Shown here piece after piece: positions 44,208-52,784 of a stretch of DNA of 64,000 nt. A program made the position numbers and the translations under genes. Origin of the DNA: Aestuariimicrobium ganziense (GTDB lineage Bacteria > Actinomycetota > Actinomycetes > Propionibacteriales > Propionibacteriaceae); NCBI RefSeq assembly GCF_015352975.1, contig NZ_JACYIZ010000006.1, positions 152,752-216,751 of the forward strand, written 5' to 3'. Under the pieces are notes generated by a model. It did no database searches. It saw only the letters and a program-made list of their open reading frames with translations, and was not told where the DNA came from. Position 1 is the stretch's first letter; each line of letters opens with the position of its first letter.

Positions 44208-45218
44208 ATGAAGCACAGGTTCCTGGGCCGCTCCGGCCTGAAGATCTCCGAGGTCTGCTACGGCAACTGGCTCACCCACGGCAGCCAGGTCGAGAACGAC
44301 ACCGCCACTGCCTGCGTGAAGGCTGCGCTCGATGCCGGCATCACCAGCTTCGACACCGCCGACGTCTACGCCAACACCATGGCCGAGACCGTGCTCGGCG
44401 AGGCGTTGAAGGGCCAGCGGCGTGAGTCGCTCGAGATCTTCACCAAGGTGTTCGGCCCCACCGGACCCAAGGGCCCCAACGACGCCGGGCTCAGCCGCAA
44501 GCACATCATGGAGTCGATCAACGGTTCACTGAAGCGGCTGCACACCGACTACGTCGACCTCTACCAGGCCCACCGCTACGACCACTTCACCCCGCTCGAA
44601 GAGACCATGCAGGCCTTCGCCGACTGCGTGCGGCAGGGCAAGGTGCTCTACATCGGGGTATCGGAGTGGACCGCTGACCAGATCAGGGCGGGACATGAAC
44701 TGGCCAAGGATCTGGGCGTGCAGCTGATCTCGAACCAGCCCGAGTACTCGATGCTGTTCCGCGTGATCGAGGAAGAGGTCGTCCCAGCCTCGAAGGAACT
44801 GGGCGTCTCGCAGGTGGTCTGGAGCCCGATCGCCCAGGGTGCGTTGACCGGCAAGTACCTGCCCGGCCAGCCGCTGCCCGAGGGTTCGCGCGCCACGGAC
44901 GAGAAGGGTGGCGCCGGTGCGATCAAGCGCTGGCTGACCGACGACGTGCTCACCCGGGTGCAGAACCTCAAGCCGATCGCGGACGAGTTGGGCCTGAGCA
45001 TGGCGCAGTTGGCGGTGGCCTGGGTGCTTCAGAACGACAACATCGGCTGCGCCATCGTCGGAGCCTCTCGTCCCGAGCAGGTGGCTGACAACGCCGCAGC
45101 CTCGGGTGTGGAGATCCCCGAGGAACTGATGGCGCGCATCGACGGGGTGGTCGGTGACGTGGTCGAGCGCGACGCCTCGATCACCGCGACCCGTTCGCCG
45201 TCGCAGCGCGAGACCTGA
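44208..45218 (+). CDS. aldo/keto reductase
   Basis: 336-residue NADPH-dependent aldo/keto reductase of the AKR6/YghZ-like (voltage-gated K+ channel beta subunit-like) group. Catalytic tetrad: Asp and Tyr in SFDTADVYAN, Lys in FTKVFG and His in YQAHRYD. The cofactor tail motif IVGASRPEQVADN is present. GAAAGG lies 7 nt before the ATG at 44208. It may have been downstream of the sulfatase in a former sugar-sulfate operon. Substrate unknown. Confidence 0.92.
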   Translation: MKHRFLGRSGLKISEVCYGNWLTHGSQVENDTATACVKAALDAGITSFDTADVYANTMAETVLGEALKGQRRESLEIFTKVFGPTGPKGPNDAGLSRKHIMESINGSLKRLHTDYVDLYQAHRYDHFTPLEETMQAFADCVRQGKVLYIGVSEWTADQIRAGHELAKDLGVQLISNQPEYSMLFRVIEEEVVPASKELGVSQVVWSPIAQGALTGKYLPGQPLPEGSRATDEKGGAGAIKRWLTDDVLTRVQNLKPIADELGLSMAQLAVAWVLQNDNIGCAIVGASRPEQVADNAAASGVEIPEELMARIDGVVGDVVERDASITATRSPSQRET

Positions 45219-45233
45219 TCGAGCCGGTTCAGT

Positions 45234-45617
45234 TCACCGTCGCGGCTGGCCCTGGGGGATGACCACCCTTGCGGCCAGCCGTTTCGGTGCTTGAATCAGG
45301 TAGGAAGAGGCGAGCAGTTCGGCAACGTCGTCCCAGTCGGTGTCGTCGTCGATGATCATCCCGATCACGTTGGTGCCCCAACCGGTACGGAAGTAGGGAT
45401 CGCCCATGTGCTCGAAGGCGAGCACCTCGTCGGGTTCACCGCGAAAGATGATCCGGTACTGCTGGTCCTCACCACCGAACAGGTGGACGATCGTCGCGTG
45501 CCCGACCCGCCAGCGCACGCCCACCCAGGCGTCCTCCTCGTAGGTCTCGGGCAGCGGCGCCATGATCGCCGCGACGCGGGCGATCAGGTCCGGGGTGAGC
45601 GGGATGCGCTGGGCCAT
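45234..45617 (-). CDS. MmcQ/YjbR family protein
   Basis: 127 residues of the MmcQ/YjbR (CyaY-like fold) family, often called DNA-binding, function unproven. Seen: PETYEEDAWVGVRWRVGHAT, IIFRGEP and IDDDTDWDDVAELLASSY near the C-terminus. ATG 45617 is chosen, 10 nt after the HtrA stop, so probably the second gene of that operon. Convergent with the aldo/keto reductase (15 nt between stops). Confidence 0.8.
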   Translation of the reverse strand: MAQRIPLTPDLIARVAAIMAPLPETYEEDAWVGVRWRVGHATIVHLFGGEDQQYRIIFRGEPDEVLAFEHMGDPYFRTGWGTNVIGMIIDDDTDWDDVAELLASSYLIQAPKRLAARVVIPQGQPRR

Positions 45618-45627
45618 CGGCGGTGAC

Positions 45628-46854
45628 TCAGTTGGTGGGGCTGGTGCCCAGGGTGACCTGGCTGGTGCGCTGCCCACCCTGTGCATCGGTCCAGACCACC
45701 GTCACCTTGGCGCCGGGGCGCAGTTCCGACAGCACGGTGTAGAGCTCGGCGCGAGTCTTGACGGCGTCGCCGTTGATGGCGGAGATGACGGCACCGACGC
45801 TCAGGCCAGCCTTGTCGGCAGGCCCGCCGTCCTCGACCGTGGCGACCTTGAGGCTCGTCCCCGACAGGGTGACGCCGAGGTAGGCACGCCCGCCGACCCG
45901 CAGCGTGCCTCGTCCGTTGCCGTCGCTGACCGAGTCGGCGATGGTGAGCACCACCGGCCAGGGCAGGTGGTAGGTGATGGTCGCGCCCTTGGTGGTGGCG
46001 TTGTCCTGGTTGCCGGCGGTGGTCATCCCGACGACCTGGCCCTCGGCGTCGTACATCGGTCCGCCCGAGTCACCGGGCACCGCGGCGGTGTCGCTCTCGA
46101 CCACCCCGTACAGGGTCGAGCGGCCGGTCGGCGACAGTTCGTCCTTGACGGTGACCGAGGTGTTGAGGTCGACGACGACGCCCTTGGCGATGTCGAGGTA
46201 GCCCTGGCCCCCGGAGTTGCCGACCTGGATCAGCGGGTCGCCGACGGCGAGCGGGTCGGGGTCGAACTGGACGACGTCGAGGCCGCCGGCGCCCTGCAAC
46301 TGCAGCAGGGCGACGTCGCGGGTCGGGTCGGAGCCGAGCACCTTGGCCTCGTACTCGTCCTTGGTGGTGGCGACCTTGACGAAGACCTTCTGGGTGCCCT
46401 CGACCACGTGGTAGTTGGTGACGACCAACCCGGAGGCGTCGACGATCATCCCGGTGCCGGTGGAGATGCCGTTGCCGACCTCACCCTTGATCAGGACGAT
46501 GCCGCGGCTCAGGGTCTCGAGGGTGGGAGTGACACTGGGACGAGGAGTGGTGGCCGCATTGGGGGTCGGCGAGGCCGGGGTGGGGCTGGACGACGTGGTG
46601 GTCGGACTGGAGGGGGCGGTGCGGGGAGGGGTCGGGGCAGGGCTCGTGGCCGTGGGGCTGATCGGAGGACCGGTCACCACCGGTGCCGACGGTTGCTGCT
46701 GCCAGGCGATTCCGGCGTTGAGCAGGACAGCCATCACGACCAGCAGCATCGCTCCAGCCCAGCCGGCGTTCCCGGGGCCGCCCCGTTGCGGGGAGGGTGG
46801 GGTGGGCACGTGGGCAGGACGTTGGTCAGCGCCAGGCGGTGGCCACAAGCTCAT
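45628..46854 (-). CDS. HtrA/DegP-like trypsin-family protease with PDZ domain
   Basis: 408 residues. Residues 1-32 are cytoplasmic and proline-rich, 33-50 a membrane anchor, 55-110 a Ser/Thr/Pro linker, 115-300 an S1C protease and 315-405 a PDZ domain (YLGVTLSG onward). Triad: His149 in VTNYHVVEG, Asp180 in DPTRDVALL, Ser263 in VPGDSGGPM. It is thus an envelope-anchored quality-control protease outside the membrane. GAGGAGGGA precedes the ATG. Followed by the MmcQ gene 10 nt later. Confidence 0.93.
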   Translation of the reverse strand: MSLWPPPGADQRPAHVPTPPSPQRGGPGNAGWAGAMLLVVMAVLLNAGIAWQQQPSAPVVTGPPISPTATSPAPTPPRTAPSSPTTTSSSPTPASPTPNAATTPRPSVTPTLETLSRGIVLIKGEVGNGISTGTGMIVDASGLVVTNYHVVEGTQKVFVKVATTKDEYEAKVLGSDPTRDVALLQLQGAGGLDVVQFDPDPLAVGDPLIQVGNSGGQGYLDIAKGVVVDLNTSVTVKDELSPTGRSTLYGVVESDTAAVPGDSGGPMYDAEGQVVGMTTAGNQDNATTKGATITYHLPWPVVLTIADSVSDGNGRGTLRVGGRAYLGVTLSGTSLKVATVEDGGPADKAGLSVGAVISAINGDAVKTRAELYTVLSELRPGAKVTVVWTDAQGGQRTSQVTLGTSPTN

Positions 46855-46911
46855 CGTCCCTCCTCACGCTCCCGTGCCGCACCACCCATGGTGCCACGGT
46901 GGTGGTCGAGC

Positions 46912-48345
46912 TCAGAGGACGGAGCCGGGACGGTAGGCGGCCGCCTCGGGGTCGGCGTCGACCAACTCACCCACACGGGTGGCCAGCGCTGCGACCTGGC
47001 TGCGGGCCGAGCCGGTCAGCGACAGCGGGTCGGCGAGGGCCTCGTCCAGCGCCCCGCGCGACAGCCCCAGACGGGCATCGGCGGCGAGCCGGTCGAGCAG
47101 GTCGTTCTCACGCGCACCGGTCTCGCGCATGCCCAACGCCACCGCGACGGCGTGCTCCTTGATCGCCTCATGGGCCTGCTCGCGTCCGACCCCGCTGCGC
47201 ACCGCCGTCATCAGCACCTTGGTGGTGGTCAGGAAGGGCAGGTAGCGGGCCAGTTCGGCCTCGATCACCGCGGGGAAGGCACCGAAGTCGCCGAGCACGG
47301 TGAGGAAGGTCTCGAACAGCCCGTCGAGGGCGTAGAAGGCGTCGGGCAGCGCGACCCGGCGCACCACCGAGCACGACACGTCGCCCTCGTTCCACTGGTC
47401 GCCGGCCAGTTCGCCGACCATCGAGGTGTAGCCGCGGACGATGACCGCCAGCCCGTTGACCCGCTCGCACGAACGGGTGTTCATCTTGTGCGGCATCGCG
47501 GACGAGCCGACCTGGCCGGGTTTGAAGCCCTCGGTGACCAGTTCGTGGCCGGCCATCAATCGGATCGAGGTGGCGACATTGCTCGGGGCGGCTGCGACCT
47601 GGGCGAGCGCGGTGACCACGTCGTAGTCGAGGCTGCGGGGGTAGACCTGACCGGTCGAGGTGAGCACCTGCGCGAAGCCGAGGTGGGTGGCGATCCGCTG
47701 CTCGAGGTCGGCCAGACGCGCCTCGTCGCCACCGAGCAGGTCGAGCATGTCCTGGCTGGTGCCGACCGGGCCCTTGATGCCGCGGGCCGGATAGCGCTCG
47801 ATCAACTCATCGATCCGGGCGTGGGCGATCAGCAGTTCGTCGGCCGCGGTGGCGAACCGCTTGCCCAAGGTGGTGACCTGGGCGGCGACGTTGTGGGAGC
47901 GGCCGGCGATCGGCTGCCCGGCATACCGGACGGCCAGGTCAGTGAGCATCGCCAGGGCCGCGACGATTCGCGAGCGGACGAGTTGCAGCGAGCGCAGAAC
48001 CTGCAACTGCTCGACGTTCTCGGTGAGGTCGCGGCTGGTCATGCCCTTGTGCACGTGCTCGTGGCCGGCGAGGTCGTTGAACTCCTCGATGCGGGCCTTG
48101 ACGTCGTGCTTGGTGACCCGTTCTCGGGCGTTGATCGAGTCGAGGTCGACGGTGTCGATCACTGCGCGGTAGTCGGCGAGCACTTGGTCGGGGTCGTCCC
48201 CGCCGAAGTCGACGCCGAGGTCACGCTGGGCCTCGATGACCGCGAGCCACAGCTGCCGCTCTGCGACCACCTTGTGCTCGGGACTCCAGATGTCGCGCAT
48301 CGCCGCGGAGGCGTAGCGGGTGGCCAGCACGTTGGGGACGCTCAT
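46912..48345 (-). CDS. purB: adenylosuccinate lyase
   Basis: 477-residue fumarase-superfamily enzyme acting twice in purine synthesis (SAICAR to AICAR, and adenylosuccinate to AMP). The signature loop GSSAMPHKMNTRSCER carries the catalytic Ser. TSRDLTEN and GRSHNVAAQ mark the other active-site regions (in many relatives the latter is GxTHxQ; here RSHN). ATG overlaps the purD stop by 4 nt, a coupled purD-purB pair. Length is typical of the longer actinobacterial form. Confidence 0.96.
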   Translation of the reverse strand: MSVPNVLATRYASAAMRDIWSPEHKVVAERQLWLAVIEAQRDLGVDFGGDDPDQVLADYRAVIDTVDLDSINARERVTKHDVKARIEEFNDLAGHEHVHKGMTSRDLTENVEQLQVLRSLQLVRSRIVAALAMLTDLAVRYAGQPIAGRSHNVAAQVTTLGKRFATAADELLIAHARIDELIERYPARGIKGPVGTSQDMLDLLGGDEARLADLEQRIATHLGFAQVLTSTGQVYPRSLDYDVVTALAQVAAAPSNVATSIRLMAGHELVTEGFKPGQVGSSAMPHKMNTRSCERVNGLAVIVRGYTSMVGELAGDQWNEGDVSCSVVRRVALPDAFYALDGLFETFLTVLGDFGAFPAVIEAELARYLPFLTTTKVLMTAVRSGVGREQAHEAIKEHAVAVALGMRETGARENDLLDRLAADARLGLSRGALDEALADPLSLTGSARSQVAALATRVGELVDADPEAAAYRPGSVL

Positions 48346-49598
48346 CGGTTGCTCTCCTGCTCGGCCGCGACTGCGGCGATGTCGCGGCGGTGGAAGCCGC
48401 TGGGGAACTCGATCCGCTCGAGGTGGGCGTAGGCCGCGGCCCGGGCACCAGCGAGCGAGTCGCCTCGTCCGACGACGGTGAGCACCCGCCCACCGGCGGC
48501 CACCAGCGTCTGGTCGGCCACTGCGGTGCCGGCGTGGATCGTCCAGGCCCGGTCGGTGTCCTCGGGCAGGACGATCGATGCGCCGTTGGTCGGCTTGTCG
48601 GGGTAGCCCTCGGCAGCGACCACGACGCCAACGGCCGCGCCGTCGCGCCAGCGCAGGTCGCCGATCTCAGCCAGGCGTCCGGTGGCGGCCGCGTGCAGCA
48701 CCTGGCCCAGTGGGCTGTCGAGCAGGGCCAGCAGCACCTGGGTCTCGGGGTCACCGAACCGGGCGTTGAACTCGATCACCCGCAGGCCCTTCGAGGTGAG
48801 GGCCAGGCCGCAGTAGAGCAGGCCGGCGAACGGGGTGCCGCGCTCGGCCATCCGCTGCAGGGTGGGCAGGGCCACGGTGTTCAGCACCTGGTCGGCGATG
48901 TCGTCGGGTGCCCACGGCAGGGGTGAGTAGGCGCCCATGCCGCCGGTGTTGGGGCCCAGGTCGCCGTCGCCGACCCGCTTGAAGTCCTGGGCCGGCTGCA
49001 TCGCCAGGGCGGTGGTTCCGTCGGTGATGACGAACAGGCTCACCTCGGGCCCGTCGAGGAACTCCTCGATCACCACCTGGTCGCAGCCGGCGGCATGGGC
49101 CAGGGCGACCTCGCGCTCGAGGGTGAGCACGACCCCCTTGCCGGCGGCCAGACCGTCGTCCTTGACCACGTGCGGGGCGGCGAACTCGTCGAGAGCGGCA
49201 GCGGCCTCGTCGGGAGTGCGGCAGACCCGTGAGGCCGCGGTCGGCACCCCGGCCTCGTCCATCACCTGCTTGGCGAAGGCCTTCGACCCCTCCAGCTGGG
49301 CGGCTTCACGCGAGGGACCGAAGCAGGCGATGCCCGCGGCACGGACGGCGTCGGCGACACCGGCCACCAGCGGGGCCTCGGGACCGACCACCACCAGGTC
49401 GGCGCCGAGTTCGACCGCCAACGCGGCGACAGCATCACCGTCGAGCGGGTCGATGGCGTGGTTGGTGGCGAAAGTGGCCGTGCCCGGGTTGCCCGGGGCG
49501 ACGTGCACGGTCGTCACGGCGGGGTCGGCGTTGATGGCCCGGGCGAGCGCATGTTCGCGTCCCCCCGAACCGACGACAAGCACGGTCAGCCCAGTCAC
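48342..49598 (-). CDS. purD: phosphoribosylamine-glycine ligase
   Basis: GAR synthetase, step two of purine synthesis: phosphoribosylamine + Gly + ATP gives GAR. 418 residues with the PurD order: VLVVGSGGREHALA (N-domain), the ATP-grasp core with KDDGLAAGKGV and EEFLDGPEVSLF, GPNTGGMGAYSP and VIEFNARFGDPETQ. The GTG at 49598 is fixed by TAGGCT 7 nt upstream. Overlaps purB by 4 nt. Confidence 0.97.
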   Translation of the reverse strand: MTGLTVLVVGSGGREHALARAINADPAVTTVHVAPGNPGTATFATNHAIDPLDGDAVAALAVELGADLVVVGPEAPLVAGVADAVRAAGIACFGPSREAAQLEGSKAFAKQVMDEAGVPTAASRVCRTPDEAAAALDEFAAPHVVKDDGLAAGKGVVLTLEREVALAHAAGCDQVVIEEFLDGPEVSLFVITDGTTALAMQPAQDFKRVGDGDLGPNTGGMGAYSPLPWAPDDIADQVLNTVALPTLQRMAERGTPFAGLLYCGLALTSKGLRVIEFNARFGDPETQVLLALLDSPLGQVLHAAATGRLAEIGDLRWRDGAAVGVVVAAEGYPDKPTNGASIVLPEDTDRAWTIHAGTAVADQTLVAAGGRVLTVVGRGDSLAGARAAAYAHLERIEFPSGFHRRDIAAVAAEQESNR

Positions 49599-49605
49599 GC
49601 CTCGA

Positions 49606-49611
49606 AGCCTA
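49606..49611 (-). promoter_or_regulatory. leaderless -10 box (TAGGCT) for purDB
   Basis: TAGGCT on the minus strand, 7 nt before the purD GTG. Confidence 0.55.
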
Positions 49612-49661
49612 ATCGGGTTCGGGCGACGGTCGACACCGCGACCAGCCCTCGCCCGAGCCGA

Positions 49662-50231
49662 TCACCGCGGCAGGATCCGCTCGACCAGCGCGGTGACAGC
49701 GTCATCGGTCGTCAGACCGGTGTCGAGCGGAACGGTGAGCCGGTCGAGCATGAGTCCGTCGATGGCGTGGTGCAACAGGGCGATCTCTGTGCGTCCGCCG
49801 GGCAGCCCGGCGCGGTCGTTGAACTCGACGTCGTCGTCGAAGGCTCGTTGCCGCCAGGCTCCCAGCGTCCTCGCGACCGCAGGCCGTCGAGCGGACTCGA
49901 GCCGCAGTTCGAACAGCGCGAGCGACACGTGCGGGTCTGCACTGAGCCGCCTCACCACATCGCGCAGGTAGTCGGCGAACCGCGACCGGTCGGGCGAGCG
50001 CGACTCGACCGAGGCGATGGCGTCGGGGTCAGGCGTCAGCCGCACCCCGATGCGGTCGACCAGTGCGGCGATCAGGTCGTCCCTGGTCGGGAAGTAGTTC
50101 GAGGCCGTACCACGCGGGACGCCGGCCGCAGCGTCGACGGCACGGTGGGTGAGTCCACGGGCGCCCTCTTCGGCCAGCACCCGGATGCCTGCATCTGCAA
50201 GCACTGAGCGGCGTTCCTCGTTACGGGCCAT
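49662..50231 (-). CDS. TetR-family regulator
   Basis: 189 residues. An N-terminal HTH of TetR type (about 8-52: LTHRAVDAAAGVPRGTASNY, then FPTRDDLIAAL) and a helical ligand domain. Ligand and targets unknown. The ATG at 50231 directly abuts the first readable codon of a RibD-type reductase remnant on the other strand, so the divergent target region it may have controlled appears to be deleted. Confidence 0.9.
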   Translation of the reverse strand: MARNEERRSVLADAGIRVLAEEGARGLTHRAVDAAAGVPRGTASNYFPTRDDLIAALVDRIGVRLTPDPDAIASVESRSPDRSRFADYLRDVVRRLSADPHVSLALFELRLESARRPAVARTLGAWRQRAFDDDVEFNDRAGLPGGRTEIALLHHAIDGLMLDRLTVPLDTGLTTDDAVTALVERILPR

Positions 50232-50480
50232 GCCTCCATCCAGGAGCTCAAGCAGCAGCCAGGCCTGGACATCTGGCTGTGCGGAGGCGGTGAGCTCGCG
50301 GGCGCGCTGCTGCCCGAGATCGACCGACTCGTGCTGAAGCGCAACCCGTTCGTCTTCGGCACCGGCATCCCCATGTTCGGCAGCGCACCCTACGAGCCGC
50401 GCCGGTTCGACCTGGTCAAGGCCCGCCCGTTCAGCTCGGGCGTGGTGGTCGAGGAGTACGTCGCACGCAGGATCGCGTGA
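50232..50480 (+). pseudogene. RibD/dihydrofolate-reductase-family protein, C-terminal remnant
   Basis: 82 codons read without interruption to a TGA at 50478: LDIWLCGGGELAGALLPEID, then RNPFVFGTGIPMFG and a final VVVEEYVARR. This is the C-terminal third of a RibD C-terminal-domain (DHFR-like) reductase. The N-terminal 100 or so residues and any start are absent; similarity begins right at the TetR start codon. Not expected to be expressed. Confidence 0.75.
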
Positions 50481-50492
50481 CGCCGATCCCGC

Positions 50493-51911
50493 TCACCCTC
50501 GGCTGGCCATCCGGGGGTGGAACGCTGGCGCGGTGAGCTTCGGGACGACCAGCACCCGCGGCTCTCGTCCGACCAGGTCGGCCGCCACCCGCAGGGCGTC
50601 CTCGACGCTGGGCGAGGTGCGGGCCCCCATCGCCCGCGCCAGCCCGGGCTGCTGGGCACCGGCCACGATCACGGCCGCGCTCTGGTCGAGCGCCACCCCA
50701 CCCATGTAGATCATCGAGAACGCGTGGAAGGGGTGGTAGGCGAAGTCGTGGCGGTACTTGGCGACCAGGTCGGGATCGGTCGAGAGGTCGTCGTGGAAGC
50801 GCGTCATGTCGCGGGGGTGGTCGACGCTCTGCAGCAGGCCGAAGGCCGGCCGGTAGCTGGGGAAGTCATCGTCGTTGAACCAGCCGTCGCAGATCGACGC
50901 CGCGATCACCACCGGTTTGCGCACCAAGGCCTGCTTGGCCCGGACGATGCCGGCGCCGGCGGCCTGCATCATCAGGATCGGGTTCGACCCCATGCCCGGG
51001 CCGTAGTGGAAGGTGCGTGGCATGCCGAGCAGCAGCACGTCGTACGGCTCGCCCTCGAGGTCGAGGTCGGTGCGCTGCGCCGCCAGCGGCCAACTGGTCT
51101 TCTCCACCTCGTCGATCGCCCCGGCCCGGACCGCCAACTGGCGTGACTGCGAGTCGAGCACCGCGTCGACGGCCAGGAACGCACGACCCATCGCCTGCTC
51201 CATCCGCTGGCCGATCGCACGCAGTTGCTCGCGAAAGCGTCCGTGGGGCGTGGCAGGCACGAAGTCGGGCCGCAACATCGTCCGCGGGGCGTGGTGGGCG
51301 GCGATCGAGCGCCACGAGGTCAGTCCGGTGGCGGGCATCTTCCAGCCGCCGGAGTAGCCACCGTAGGGGTTGCCGGCCGCGTGCCCGATCAGGATCGACA
51401 GGTCGGCCTGGATGGCGTGCCGGTTGACCTCGACTGGGTCTCCGAGCGCGCTGGTGCCCAGATCGACCATCCCGTCGGGGTCCTCGGCGTCGTGGTTGAC
51501 CACGCGGATGCCGGCCAGCCGGGCGGTGACCTCGGGTCCGAGCAGCTCCCCGATCTCGTCAGGGCGGTTCTTGCGGTGCAGGCCGATGGCACAGACCAAG
51601 GTGATGTCGCAGTCCCTGACCCCGGCGCGGGCGAGTTGGTCCAGCAGGATCGCGATGGTGGTCCGTCGGTGCGAGGTGGGTTGGGTGCCGCCCTTGACCC
51701 GGTCGGGGAAGCTGATCGTCACCGTCGAGCCTGGGCCGACCAGGTCACCGATCGGGGCCATGCCCTGCGGGGCGGCAAGCGCTTCGCGAGTGGCCGCGGC
51801 CGGGTCGTCGAGCGGGGTGGGTTCGTGGGCCAGGTCGGCGGTCAGGACGAGTGCACTGTCGGGCAGCTCGACCTCGATCTCGCCATCGCCGTACTGGATG
51901 GGTGTCCGCAT
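50493..51911 (-). CDS. LarA-like (lactate racemase domain) protein
   Basis: 472 residues of the LarA/DUF2088 family. LarA enzymes racemise or epimerise 2-hydroxy acids with a nickel-pincer nucleotide bound to a Lys. Here HAAGNPYGGYSGGWKMP contains the SGGxK Lys and a nearby His; CAIGLHRKNRPDEI resembles the HRxxTxxE region of the N-domain. No larB, larC or larE homologues are in the window, so cofactor supply would have to come from elsewhere. ATG 51911 is chosen (MRTPIQYGDGEIEVELP). It faces away from the HIBADH-like gene with 15 nt between the starts. Confidence 0.85.
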   Translation of the reverse strand: MRTPIQYGDGEIEVELPDSALVLTADLAHEPTPLDDPAAATREALAAPQGMAPIGDLVGPGSTVTISFPDRVKGGTQPTSHRRTTIAILLDQLARAGVRDCDITLVCAIGLHRKNRPDEIGELLGPEVTARLAGIRVVNHDAEDPDGMVDLGTSALGDPVEVNRHAIQADLSILIGHAAGNPYGGYSGGWKMPATGLTSWRSIAAHHAPRTMLRPDFVPATPHGRFREQLRAIGQRMEQAMGRAFLAVDAVLDSQSRQLAVRAGAIDEVEKTSWPLAAQRTDLDLEGEPYDVLLLGMPRTFHYGPGMGSNPILMMQAAGAGIVRAKQALVRKPVVIAASICDGWFNDDDFPSYRPAFGLLQSVDHPRDMTRFHDDLSTDPDLVAKYRHDFAYHPFHAFSMIYMGGVALDQSAAVIVAGAQQPGLARAMGARTSPSVEDALRVAADLVGREPRVLVVPKLTAPAFHPRMASRG

Positions 51912-51926
51912 GCTTGACTCTCGCAC

Positions 51927-52784
51927 ATGACACGCGTGGGGCTGGTCGGGTTGGGGACGATGGGTGGCCCGATGGCGGCAGCCCTGGTGGCGGCTGGCGC
52001 CGACCTGCTGGCCACCGACGTGGTGGCCGACCTTCGGGCAACGGCGGAGGAAGCCGGAGTGGCGGTGACAGAGTCGCTGGCCGAGGTGGCCGAGCACGCC
52101 GAGATGGTGCTGCTGTCGCTGCCCACGCCGGCAGTGGTGGTCGAGGTGACCGAGCAGTTGTGGCACCACTCCCCCGGTCTGGTGGTGGTCGACACCTCGA
52201 CCACCGACCCGTTGACGTCGAGGACCTTGGCCGCGCAAGGCCGGTTCGTCGATGCCCCGGTGTTGGGACGACCAGCCGCCGTCGGCCGCTGGACCATGCC
52301 GGTCGGGTGCGACGAGTCGCTCGAGCCCCTGGTGGCCGAGGTGTTGGCCCCACTGGCGGCACGGGTGGTGCGGGTGGGTGCGTCCGGGTCAGGCGCGACG
52401 GTCAAGGTGTGCAACAACCTGATGCTGTCGGCGATCAATGCGGTCACCGCCGAGGCACTCGCCCTCGCCGAAGCAGCCGGACTGGACGCCGGGACCTTCG
52501 TCGACGTGGTGATCGACTCCGGGGCGGCCAGCGTCTCGGGCCTGTTCCGTGACGTGGCACCGCGGGCGGTGTCTGGTGACTTCGCCCCGGTGTTCGGCAC
52601 GGCGCTGATGCGCAAGGATGCCCAACTCGCACTCGACCTGGCCGCCGAGGTGGGGGTTCCGCTGCGGGTGGTCGAGGCGAGCCAATCCCTCAATGACGAT
52701 GCCGTCGCAGCCGGACTGGGTGCTGAGGACTCGATCGCCGTGGTCAAGACCTTGTGGTCGCGCAGCCCTGGGGGCAGCCAGTGA
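51927..52784 (+). CDS. 3-hydroxyisobutyrate-dehydrogenase-like oxidoreductase
   Basis: 285-residue beta-hydroxyacid dehydrogenase. VGLVGLGTMGGPMAAALV is the NAD(P) motif, FVDAPVLGRPAAV replaces the usual substrate motif DAPVSGG, and GSGATVKVCNNLML contains the catalytic Lys. Acts on a small 3-hydroxy acid, identity unknown. It shares a 15-nt divergent promoter region with the LarA-like gene, which suggests joint use of a hydroxy acid (inference). The stop overlaps the methyltransferase start (GTGA). Confidence 0.9.
   Translation: MTRVGLVGLGTMGGPMAAALVAAGADLLATDVVADLRATAEEAGVAVTESLAEVAEHAEMVLLSLPTPAVVVEVTEQLWHHSPGLVVVDTSTTDPLTSRTLAAQGRFVDAPVLGRPAAVGRWTMPVGCDESLEPLVAEVLAPLAARVVRVGASGSGATVKVCNNLMLSAINAVTAEALALAEAAGLDAGTFVDVVIDSGAASVSGLFRDVAPRAVSGDFAPVFGTALMRKDAQLALDLAAEVGVPLRVVEASQSLNDDAVAAGLGAEDSIAVVKTLWSRSPGGSQ

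Noticed and set aside
45562..48432. 956-codon open frame on the plus strand
   Set aside because: Antisense to the HtrA and purB genes; its composition is Gly/Val/Asp/Arg-rich with no recognisable domain.
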